NCBI GenBank assembly: GCA_905234755.1
Contig: CAJOIT010000003.1
Location: 641,764-705,763 of the forward strand
Direction of reading: 5' to 3'
DNA from: an uncultured Bacteroidales bacterium
Lineage (GTDB): Bacteria; Bacteroidota; Bacteroidia; Bacteroidales; ML635J-15
Length of the DNA stretch: 64,000 bases
A program made the translations under genes and the position numbers. Within the stretch, counting starts at the first letter, position 1. Each line of letters opens with the position of its first letter. Below are positions 34,663 through 43,152 of the stretch, in pieces. Under the pieces are notes generated by a model that had not been told where the DNA came from, did no database searches, and worked only from the letters and a program-made list of their open reading frames with translations.

Positions 34663-35853
34663 TTAATTCTCATCACAATATTGATAATACATTTCGGCAG
34701 CTTCGCGTGACTTGCCGGTAGCAGCCTTGCGCCAGTAGAAGCAAGACTTTTCGATAGATGCGCGATTGTACCAGCACATTCCCATTAGGTAATTCAGTCG
34801 GGCATCATTTGGTGTAATGTCAAGAGCCATGGAGAAATCGTATGATGCCAATTCCCACATTGAATATTCGTAATACAACTCGCCACGCATTTTAAAATAT
34901 TCGGTATTGGATGGATTTTGTGCAATAAGTTGCGAAACCTCTACAAGAGCATCATCCTTGAATTCGGAGAATAACGCTAACCTTGCATCTAGATACAAAG
35001 CCTTCTCGTTGTCGGGGAAACACTGCAGGTAACGACCTGTATATCTCCGTGCTTCCAAATATTTCTTCTGGTGCATGCATACATCTGCAAAGTCGAGAAG
35101 ATTTTCGGCGTTGTAGCGGTCAACAGCCAGAAGCGACTTGCCAGTCTCGTAAGCCGATGCATAATTGCCCGACGCTTTCTGTATCGCGAAACGCAAAGCA
35201 ACAACCTCCTTGTCCTTTGAATTTGCCTGGTCGACATATTTCATTGCCTGTACATAGTTTTCCATACCATAATATGTCTTGGCATACAAATAATTGCGTC
35301 TTGATGACTTCGTATTTGACATTGCATCAAGTATCTCGATTGCATAGTCGTAATGCTCTTGCGAAATGTTGTATTCCACATCAGCAAATGCTTCGTCCGA
35401 CTTTGAATAACGCGGTGTTTCCCAAAACTCGCGCCACTCAAGAGTACGATTGATGCTTTCAAATTCCTTACACCTAATTATCTGTGAATATGTCCTTACC
35501 TCCTTGCCGGAAAGATGTTTCCCAAGATATTCAACAGATTCTTCGGCAAATCCCATTCCTGCATATATTCTTGCCATACGGAACTGCGCTTCAGTTAGGT
35601 TAAGATTTTCAAGCTTGCGAGATGCTTCAAGTGCCTGTGAATATTGTTCAGTATCAATCAAATAGTCGGCAAGACAAAGTAAAAACATCTCATTATCCTC
35701 GTGGTTTTGCCATATTGCCACTGCCGAATCGGTTTCGCCATGCAGTACAAAATTCTGTGCACGGAAATAATCGCGCTGTAGGTCATCAATCTGCGCATTG
35801 CAAGCTATTGCAAGCAAAAGCATCAGGGCAATATGTAAGAACCTCTCTCCCAT
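34663..35853 (-). CDS. Exported TPR-repeat protein
   Basis: 396 residues from ATG at 35853 (MGERFLHIALMLLLAIACNA is the signal peptide). The mature part is helical and made of tetratricopeptide-like repeats (for example EMFLLCLADYLIDTEQYSQA and GELYYEYSMWELASYDFSMA). TPR proteins are scaffolds for protein complexes. Its start codon shares one base with the stop codon of the large gliding-CTERM gene, so the two are co-translated and may work together, perhaps in secretion or anchoring. Confidence 0.8.
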   Translation of the reverse strand: MGERFLHIALMLLLAIACNAQIDDLQRDYFRAQNFVLHGETDSAVAIWQNHEDNEMFLLCLADYLIDTEQYSQALEASRKLENLNLTEAQFRMARIYAGMGFAEESVEYLGKHLSGKEVRTYSQIIRCKEFESINRTLEWREFWETPRYSKSDEAFADVEYNISQEHYDYAIEILDAMSNTKSSRRNYLYAKTYYGMENYVQAMKYVDQANSKDKEVVALRFAIQKASGNYASAYETGKSLLAVDRYNAENLLDFADVCMHQKKYLEARRYTGRYLQCFPDNEKALYLDARLALFSEFKDDALVEVSQLIAQNPSNTEYFKMRGELYYEYSMWELASYDFSMALDITPNDARLNYLMGMCWYNRASIEKSCFYWRKAATGKSREAAEMYYQYCDEN

Positions 35854-38516
35854 CAATCGTGATTTTGATTCATTTCTTCTGCACGGAATACATGGATGAA
35901 ACCTTTCAAATGACGGGCTTCAAGTCCAGTCAAGCGTTGTTCATACACCTCGCAGATGTAGAAATATACGCCTGGAACAACAATTTTGCCTGTCATCTTA
36001 TTGCGTCCGTCCCACATTATGTCTGGGTCGTTGGTTTCGAACATCACTTGTCCCCAACGATTAAGTATGGTCATGTCAACCTTCTCTACAAACCTGTATT
36101 CGCCAATCGGATGATAATAGTCGTTAATACCATCACCATTGGGGGTAAAAACATTGGGCAACTCGTAGTACGAGCAATCGTCAATGCAAGCAACCATCGA
36201 ATTTTCGCTGACATTTCCGAAAGCATCAGTGGCGTTTATGTAGTAGCAACCAGCCATCCTATCGTCAGGATAATGCCTATATTCAGTAACATCGGCATTA
36301 AAAACCGACAAAACCTTATATTCTCCGTCGAGAACCGGCGTATAGTACAAGGTGTAGGTGCTGACATCGTAGTTGCATGAATCAGGCACCGACCAACGAA
36401 TTAGGTTATATGTCGAGTCGCATACAGATGTCACTGATATTTCTGGTTTGCACGGTGCTACCGTATCTACCGAGAACTTGCACACCTCCTGTGATAGATT
36501 TTCAAGCGGCTCGGGGTATCCAGATAGTGAATAACGGCCATACGACTTGACATAGTAGCAGTATTCGTGACCATTTTCAACTTGATCATCAATTATTGAT
36601 TTTTCTGTCGTGGAACCAATGATGTTATATGTGCCAGAAACTGTATCGTACCTGTAATACTCATAGTTGTAGTTTGTCCACGGCACATTGTTTCTCAGCC
36701 TTATCTTAACCGAATTTTCCTGCTGCGTCAAATCGACAAAAACCGATGAAGCAAAGCTCGGAGTCCCTATCAGCACACTTTGACCGTCAGCCGTACCATA
36801 AAACTCTATCTTGTATGTAAAAGGATGGTCTACTGTATTGATATTGTTGTCGGTGTATTCAGTATTGTCCAAACCATCAACTTCGGCTATTTGGGTAAAA
36901 TTGTCGCCAAGAAAACCTGTGGAACGGAAAAGGACATATTTGTAAGGTGCAGTTGTTTCGCCAAGTTCAGCTTCATCAGGCTTTACCCATGCCACATAAA
37001 CACTTCCTGTTGCTCTGTCGGTTGACAAAACACTAACATTTGTCATGGTTGGAAGTCCCTTAGGCAAAGAGGTGCAAATCTCTTCGGAAGCATAGCCCTC
37101 TGCCCCATCTGGAAAGACAGCGCATACCATATAGCAGTATTCGTGTCCCTGAGCAATGTCGCGGTCAACATACGAGGAACTTCCTCGGTCATCAGAATAA
37201 CCGACCTTTTCGTATCCTGTGCTTGCCGGCACACCTGTCTGACAGAAATCATGCACAAATCCAGATGGCTGGATTTTGCGGTATATGTTATATCCGACAA
37301 CATTGCTACATACAGACTGCTCCCACGACAAGGTAATGTAATTCATTGATGGATAAGCCTGTAAATTTTCCACCGCTGGACCAACAACAGTTATGTATAT
37401 GCTTTCCAAATCTACGAGATTTACCAGCGGATTCTTGTCTTGCGCCTTGATGTTCAGTATGTACGGTTGTTTTCTCACTACGCTGCAGCTTGTGTACCAC
37501 TCGAAAGTTCCCTTTGCATAACCAGCCTGTGAAACCGTCTGTTCGAAATGTGCAGGCGCATCATCGCTTGCAACGAAAGGCGCTCCGTATGCTGTAAGTA
37601 TTATGGAATCGTTGTCGGCATCACGAGCCTCTACTTCAAATATAAGCGCCGTTCCTGCCTCAATGCATATACTGTCATGATTACCGTAAATTGTATCTAA
37701 TGATGTGAGGTCAATCTGCGGAATTCTATTCCCACTATCGAAGACCTCTATTTGCATGTCGCGGATTATCTCGCCAATCTTTACCCCTTCGCGCCATTCC
37801 TCAATGAGCATTGCCACATTGTAAACGCCGACATAAATCGGAGTATTCCATATAAGGTCGCCCGTGATTTCGTCAACCTTGATATAATTAGATGCTGCTG
37901 GATATGAATAATTTGCAATAGGCACGCCATTTTCTTCGCGACATGGTGTAATCTTGTACGAAAGGCTGTCTCCATCTGGGTCGTAAGCACCCGGGTTATG
38001 CACGAACACCTGTCCTACTGCCGCTTTGTCCACAGGTGGCTGTGTTAGTATCGGGGTATTATTGAGACCAAGCGTAGGGTCGATTATCATCGTTGTTGAG
38101 ATTGCGAAAAGCGTATTCACCGAGTTGGGGATATTGGTGACATTGGCGTTTCGGTTCGGGTCTTCGACCGTTATGCAGAAAATGCCCGGACCGCTGTAAG
38201 TATGCTGTCCCACATATTTGTTGCGCCGATAGCAATCTGGCAAGTCTATTCTTTCGCAACGAGGAAGTACGGATGTCGTGTTGTCGCCCCATGCAATTTC
38301 AAGTTCGGGACGGTCTGCTGTCCATGCTGGACATGTGTTTGTTGTTATTGCTGTGTAGGTAATTACCGTTACCTCAAAGGTCAGTGCCGAAATCTGCCTA
38401 TATGTTATTTCTCCTGCCCTGTTATGCGTAGCAAATGCCTTGCACGGCAAGAGAAATGTTGCGACAAGCAAAACTGCCGCAACGAGCATATTTCGGCAAT
38501 GAACCCTGATTGACAT
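35853..38516 (-). CDS. Gliding-motility C-terminal domain protein (T9SS substrate)
   Basis: 887 residues. Signal peptide about 1-29 (VAAVLLVATFLLPCKAFA). N-terminal HNRAGEITYRQI domain is typical of large exported proteins with a gliding C-terminal domain. Then Ig/cadherin-like repeats, several fibronectin-III-like units (~390-740), and at the end the CHU_C/gliding-CTERM motif: LPNVFTPNGDGINDYYHPIG, NRWGQVMF, WDG, PGVYFY. That end is a type-B signal for the type IX secretion system. A cell-surface protein, role unknown. Four bases of spacer to the universal stress gene upstream (38520). Confidence 0.9.
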   Translation of the reverse strand: MSIRVHCRNMLVAAVLLVATFLLPCKAFATHNRAGEITYRQISALTFEVTVITYTAITTNTCPAWTADRPELEIAWGDNTTSVLPRCERIDLPDCYRRNKYVGQHTYSGPGIFCITVEDPNRNANVTNIPNSVNTLFAISTTMIIDPTLGLNNTPILTQPPVDKAAVGQVFVHNPGAYDPDGDSLSYKITPCREENGVPIANYSYPAASNYIKVDEITGDLIWNTPIYVGVYNVAMLIEEWREGVKIGEIIRDMQIEVFDSGNRIPQIDLTSLDTIYGNHDSICIEAGTALIFEVEARDADNDSIILTAYGAPFVASDDAPAHFEQTVSQAGYAKGTFEWYTSCSVVRKQPYILNIKAQDKNPLVNLVDLESIYITVVGPAVENLQAYPSMNYITLSWEQSVCSNVVGYNIYRKIQPSGFVHDFCQTGVPASTGYEKVGYSDDRGSSSYVDRDIAQGHEYCYMVCAVFPDGAEGYASEEICTSLPKGLPTMTNVSVLSTDRATGSVYVAWVKPDEAELGETTAPYKYVLFRSTGFLGDNFTQIAEVDGLDNTEYTDNNINTVDHPFTYKIEFYGTADGQSVLIGTPSFASSVFVDLTQQENSVKIRLRNNVPWTNYNYEYYRYDTVSGTYNIIGSTTEKSIIDDQVENGHEYCYYVKSYGRYSLSGYPEPLENLSQEVCKFSVDTVAPCKPEISVTSVCDSTYNLIRWSVPDSCNYDVSTYTLYYTPVLDGEYKVLSVFNADVTEYRHYPDDRMAGCYYINATDAFGNVSENSMVACIDDCSYYELPNVFTPNGDGINDYYHPIGEYRFVEKVDMTILNRWGQVMFETNDPDIMWDGRNKMTGKIVVPGVYFYICEVYEQRLTGLEARHLKGFIHVFRAEEMNQNHD

Positions 38517-38519
38517 ATT

Positions 38520-39320
38520 TTAATAGTTGAAGCCACCGAGTTTAACTATGTCGGTACGAGGATTTACGCACATTACTGGAATCTTCTTGCTTAGCTCTAT
38601 GTTGCGCGGATGCTTGATGCTTGTGAAAGCTTTCTTATAGTTTTCCGACATGTATAGAACCAAGTCAGGAGAAACACCACGCATGTAATCATAGATGTTC
38701 TCGTAGTAATCCTCTTCAGGAACACCCTCGACATCAAATTCTATAGCATTGTCGGCAAACAATGTGGTAGCAAAAGCAATATTGCTGTTAATGTCCGCCT
38801 GACGGTTTGCATTTGTTGTCTTTGGATATACAACATACACATGGCTTTCGAAAATAAGGTTCAAGTATTTTGCCCACATGAATTTTGCACGCGACTTCTT
38901 ATCCCAGTCAATCGGAATACAAATACGGTCGTATTCGCCGAAAGCCAACGGACTCTGAACCAATACGAAAGGCACTTTTTCGAACTTCTGTATCAGCTTA
39001 ACCTGCTTTTCGATGGTCTTGATTCCGTGAACGCCCATAACTGCAAGATAGGCATTCTGCTCAATACCATATTCGTGAATAACATCGAAGGCTGAACCTT
39101 TCTTTACAACGGTCTTAACCTTCTCGTATCCAGTTTCTTTAACAAACCTTTCAGCGACTTTTTCCAATTCTTCTCGCCATTCATCTATCATCTTGTCAGA
39201 ATCGGCAACATAAAGGAGATGAATAGGAAGTTTCTCATACTTAGCTATTTCGTAAGCATGATTAAGAGCAAAATTTGCCTCGTTACTAAACTCGTAAGGC
39301 ACTAAAACACATCTTTCCAT
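38520..39320 (-). CDS. Universal stress protein family protein
   Basis: 266 residues, two Usp-type halves. The first (1-~140) has the opening VLVPYEFSNEANFALNHAYE and ATP-loop-like VMGVHGIKTIEKQV; the second (~145-266) is weaker. The ATP-binding GxxGxxxxxxxGS pattern is not fully kept, so binding of ATP is uncertain. Upstream -7 box at 39364-39371. Confidence 0.8.
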   Translation of the reverse strand: MERCVLVPYEFSNEANFALNHAYEIAKYEKLPIHLLYVADSDKMIDEWREELEKVAERFVKETGYEKVKTVVKKGSAFDVIHEYGIEQNAYLAVMGVHGIKTIEKQVKLIQKFEKVPFVLVQSPLAFGEYDRICIPIDWDKKSRAKFMWAKYLNLIFESHVYVVYPKTTNANRQADINSNIAFATTLFADNAIEFDVEGVPEEDYYENIYDYMRGVSPDLVLYMSENYKKAFTSIKHPRNIELSKKIPVMCVNPRTDIVKLGGFNY

Positions 39321-39363
39321 AATACAATTATTGTTAACAAACCTAATATTAATTTCAAAATTG

Positions 39364-39371
39364 CAAAGTTA
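39364..39371 (-). promoter_or_regulatory. -7 box of universal stress gene
   Basis: On the minus strand TAACTTTG, full -7 match, with TTTC (one mismatch to TTTG) 19 bases further up. About 45 bases from the start codon. Confidence 0.5.
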
Positions 39372-39431
39372 TTAATTTTTTCAAAGAAAAGAAACCCTCA
39401 AAACAATTATCGGCAAAACAAATTGACTAAG

Positions 39432-40073
39432 TCACTTCTTTCGCCTAATCAACATGAGCCCATCGCGCACTGGAAGTATAATCTTTTCTATATCAGGACG
39501 ATTAGCTATGTATTCGTTGAAAGCCATAATGCCATGAGTCATGTGGTCGTTTGATGCGGTTTCTGTAAAAATCTTGTCGTACCATATAACATTGTCGGCA
39601 ATAATAGTCCCATTTAGTGCAAGTTTTGGCAATACCGTCTCGAAATAGGAAATGTAATCACGCTTATCGCCATCTATGAAAATCAAGTCGAAGAGACCAT
39701 CAAGAGTCGGCACAATTTCGGCAGCATCGCCTGTTATTTGCACAATCTTGTCCTGCAAGCCAGCCTTTTGAAAATATTTTGACGACAGCCATTCGATTTC
39801 ATCATTAACCTCAATTGTAACAAGTTGACCATCAACAGGCAAAGCTCTTGCCATGCATATTGCAGAATAGCCAGAGAATGTGCCGATTTCGAGGACTCGC
39901 TTTGCTCCCGTCATACCTATTAGCATTGCCAGCAAATGACCCTGATAGCACCCCGATTGCATTTGCGGATTAACTTGAGTTAGCGCAGTTTCGCGCTCAA
40001 GTGCTCGTAAAAGTTCATCATCCTTGCAACCGAAATTCTCAATATATTCGAAACGCCTTTCTTCTGCCGACAT
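39432..40073 (-). CDS. SAM-dependent O-methyltransferase
   Basis: 213 residues, of the catechol/caffeoyl-CoA O-methyltransferase type. SAM site VLEIGTFSGYSAICMA (about 61-76), metal/catalytic segments FIDGDKRDY and ADNVIW. The natural substrate in bacteria is unknown. It follows the M16 peptidase by 2 bases, so one transcript. Confidence 0.9.
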   Translation of the reverse strand: MSAEERRFEYIENFGCKDDELLRALERETALTQVNPQMQSGCYQGHLLAMLIGMTGAKRVLEIGTFSGYSAICMARALPVDGQLVTIEVNDEIEWLSSKYFQKAGLQDKIVQITGDAAEIVPTLDGLFDLIFIDGDKRDYISYFETVLPKLALNGTIIADNVIWYDKIFTETASNDHMTHGIMAFNEYIANRPDIEKIILPVRDGLMLIRRKK

Positions 40074-40075
40074 GC

Positions 40076-41293
40076 TTACAAGTATTTTATTGATGAAAAA
40101 TTGTCACGCACGAAAATCTCATTTGCCACCTCCATGACATCCTCTGCCGTGATTGCCTCTATCAAGGCAACAGTTTCCTTGAATGTTTCTGCCATGCCGT
40201 AGTTCATAAACGACTTTGCTGTCGGGAACAACAAGTTCGAATTGGAGCTGCACTCAATTGCAACCTGCCCTATCAACTGCTTCTTGGCTCTCGACAACTG
40301 CAAGACACCTAACTTGTTGTTTTTCATATTATCAAGTTCTCGGAAAATCATATCCACGGCAAAGTCAACCTTTTCATGGTCGGAGCTAAAAAATATACTA
40401 AACAGACCAGTATCCTGATATGTGGTAAAGTTTGATTCGATATTGTACGAAAGTCCATGATGCTCGCGCAACTGCATATTCAAGCGAGAGTTCATCCCAG
40501 GACCCGCAAGTATATTGGAAACCAAAAACATAGGCACTCGCTTGGGGTCGCTGTACGAATAGCAGTAGTTGCCAATAATCGTGTTAGCCTGAAGGCTTTT
40601 CTTTTTCACCACTTTGTCAAACTTTGTTCTGCCGACAAACGGAACCCTTTCAAAATTACGAAGTTTTGCTGCATTCTGACCGAAATGTCTTTCACAAATA
40701 CGCACAAGGTGCTTGAAATCAATGTCGCCAATCGAACAGAAAACCATCTGATCCGTGTTGTACTTTTCTGCTACGAAATCAATCAAATCATTGGTGCGGA
40801 ACTTTGAAATGGACTTCTTGGTTCCCAATATGTTATGTCCGAGAGTATGATTGGCGAACATTGCCGACTCAAACTCATCGAAAATATTCTCCGATGGATT
40901 GTCCTTGTAGGTATTTATCTCATCTACAATCACATCGCGCTCCTTTTCGATTTCGCGCTGTGGAAAAATGGAGCAGAAAACAATGTCGTTTATGAGTTCG
41001 ATTGCCCTGTCGTAGAACTCAACCATAAAGCTAGATGAAACACAGGTTTCCTCTTTGGTCGTGTATGCATCCACCTCGCCACCAACCGATTCCATGCGAT
41101 TGAGCAGATGATAGGCCTTGCGCTTCTGCGTTCCCTTGAACAACATGTGTTCGGTGAAATGCGCCATGCCGAGCTGCTTCTCACTCTCATCACGCGTTCC
41201 TGTATTCATCAACATACAGCAGTGCGCCACATCCGATTTTACATGGTAGTGGATTATGCGTATTCCGTTGCCTAATGTTATTGTTTCGTACAC
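40076..41293 (-). CDS. M16-family zinc peptidase
   Basis: 405 residues, two-lobed M16B type. Inverse zinc motif H45-F-T-E48-H49 (HFTEH), then the third ligand region in ERDVIVDEI (about 115-123), and C-terminal RxLR-like part near GPGMNSRL. No signal peptide, so it probably acts in the cytoplasm or periplasm without cleavage. Complete active-site residues. Confidence 0.92.
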   Translation of the reverse strand: MYETITLGNGIRIIHYHVKSDVAHCCMLMNTGTRDESEKQLGMAHFTEHMLFKGTQKRKAYHLLNRMESVGGEVDAYTTKEETCVSSSFMVEFYDRAIELINDIVFCSIFPQREIEKERDVIVDEINTYKDNPSENIFDEFESAMFANHTLGHNILGTKKSISKFRTNDLIDFVAEKYNTDQMVFCSIGDIDFKHLVRICERHFGQNAAKLRNFERVPFVGRTKFDKVVKKKSLQANTIIGNYCYSYSDPKRVPMFLVSNILAGPGMNSRLNMQLREHHGLSYNIESNFTTYQDTGLFSIFFSSDHEKVDFAVDMIFRELDNMKNNKLGVLQLSRAKKQLIGQVAIECSSNSNLLFPTAKSFMNYGMAETFKETVALIEAITAEDVMEVANEIFVRDNFSSIKYL

Positions 41294-41378
41294 TCTGGAA
41301 AAATTTTGCGCAAAAATAAAGGAAATTTACGACTTACGAATGACGATTTGCGATTTGACAAATTTGATTCATTGTCAA

Positions 41379-42881
41379 TTATACATTGCTCATTGTCAAT
41401 TCTTTAGTTACTTCTGATATTTTGCTTATTATGTCGGTTGCAATAGTCGAAATCATGCCGTAGTCCGAACTGGCAAGTTTGCCAGCCTCACCATGTATCC
41501 AAACACCAGCAATTGCTGCATTATCAATGGAGTATCCTTGTGCCAACATTGATGTTATTATGCCTGTGAGTACATCCCCGCTTCCGCCAGTGGCAATGCC
41601 CGGATTCATACCTATATAAAATAAAAGACAACCATCAGAAAGTGAAATCGCTGTGACACCTCCTTTTAGCACAATCACACATTTGTGCTTGACGGAGAAG
41701 TCGGACATGAAATGCAATCTCTCTATAGATGAGTCAAACTTTCCGAAAAGGCGTTCAAATTCCTTAGGATGCGGTGTAAGTATGCAATTGCAAACCTTGT
41801 CGAGCAAGGTCTTGTATTTCGCTATTATGTTCAGAGCATCGGCATCAATTGCAAAATGTTTTCCGCAATCAAGAACCTCATTCACAAGTTTTTGAGCAGA
41901 ATCCCCCACTCCGATTCCAGGGCCAATGCCGATTGCTGTATAATTATTCGAATTTCCATCCCAATCATCCATAAACATTGCCTCCGGCACCGAAATCTGC
42001 ATTATTTCGCAAATGTCCTCGGGCGACGAAACGCTAAGCAATCCTACTCCGCTACGCAAACATGCCTTTGATGCCATCACAGATGCACCTGCCTTGCCAC
42101 GACTGCCCGCAATAAGCAAGGCATGTCCGAATGTCCCCTTATGGTCGAACGGATGTCTGGGTTTCAACATCTTAACAATGTCTGATTTCTCGATTATGGC
42201 AAAGTTTGATGGCATTGCTTCCTTTGATTTCACATCGTGACCTATATCAACAAGATGAAGTTTTCCATAGTACTTTGAATTTTCGGCAAACATTGCTGAC
42301 AACGGCAAATTACCAATTGCAAAAGTATGGTTCGCCTCGATTATTGCTCCATCGTTTGTCGAATTATCCTCACCGAAAAGTCCTGATGGTATGTCAATTG
42401 ACCACACTTTTGCGTTTGACTTGTTCACAATGCCAATAATTTCCGCATACCTGCCCGTCACACTTCGACTTAGCCCGGTTCCGAACATCGCATCAATGAC
42501 AATAGCACCATCGGGTATTGTTAGCTCGTTAAAATTAGCAGTGCTCAACATGGTTACACATTCAGAATCCATATCACGAACCAAGTCAAGATTTTTGCGA
42601 CACTCTTCGCTTATTTTTTCGGAGAAGTCACAAAACCAAACACATACATTTGCATTTTCGTTTTTCAACATTCTAGCAAGGCCAAGTCCATCGCCACCAT
42701 TATTGCCATTTCCTGCAATTACGACAAAGTTTTTCCCTGAAACATTAGTGACAAGAGTTTTCATTTCGACAAATAGTGCCTCAACCGCCCGTTCCATAAG
42801 TTCATACGATGATATTCCTTGAACTTTCATTGTCATCATATCAAGATTACGCGTCTGTTCTGATGTTAGAATCTTATTCAT
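41379..42881 (-). CDS. nnr: Bifunctional NAD(P)HX epimerase/dehydratase
   Basis: 500 residues from ATG 42881 (MNKILTSEQTRNLD). It repairs hydrated NAD(P)H. N-terminal YjeF_N epimerase (1-~215; GNGNNGGDGLGLARML), C-terminal ADP-dependent dehydratase of the ribokinase fold (~225-500; HKGTFGHALLIAGSRGKAGA, and GGSGDVLTGII with the catalytic Asp). An upstream ATG at 42917 would place a TATTTTTG -7 box inside the gene, so the shorter start is preferred. Its last residues fall in a simple repeated sequence (see findings). Confidence 0.92.
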   Translation of the reverse strand: MNKILTSEQTRNLDMMTMKVQGISSYELMERAVEALFVEMKTLVTNVSGKNFVVIAGNGNNGGDGLGLARMLKNENANVCVWFCDFSEKISEECRKNLDLVRDMDSECVTMLSTANFNELTIPDGAIVIDAMFGTGLSRSVTGRYAEIIGIVNKSNAKVWSIDIPSGLFGEDNSTNDGAIIEANHTFAIGNLPLSAMFAENSKYYGKLHLVDIGHDVKSKEAMPSNFAIIEKSDIVKMLKPRHPFDHKGTFGHALLIAGSRGKAGASVMASKACLRSGVGLLSVSSPEDICEIMQISVPEAMFMDDWDGNSNNYTAIGIGPGIGVGDSAQKLVNEVLDCGKHFAIDADALNIIAKYKTLLDKVCNCILTPHPKEFERLFGKFDSSIERLHFMSDFSVKHKCVIVLKGGVTAISLSDGCLLFYIGMNPGIATGGSGDVLTGIITSMLAQGYSIDNAAIAGVWIHGEAGKLASSDYGMISTIATDIISKISEVTKELTMSNV

Positions 42882-43152
42882 ATCAACATTGATTTTACGA
42901 CAAAAATAGTCAAGCATAACTATTATTTAAAATACAAAATGCAAAACTGTTAATAACTTCACTTATGTACTGGTGTAAAATTTCACAAACAAAAAGTCGA
43001 ATTTATTATATAAAATAAAAAATATTTACAACTAATCCGCTTTTCGTGTGCTGGATCCATTATCGCAAATTGTTAACAAATCGACTATTAGAAAAAATCA
43101 TTTTCACCTTGATTTTGGTATTTTTGCGTATAAATCTTTTAACAATTTGAAT

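Noticed and set aside
35622..36380. 252-codon plus-strand frame opposite the TPR and gliding-CTERM genes
   Set aside because: Antisense shadow; the minus-strand genes have signal peptides, repeats and a known C-terminal domain.
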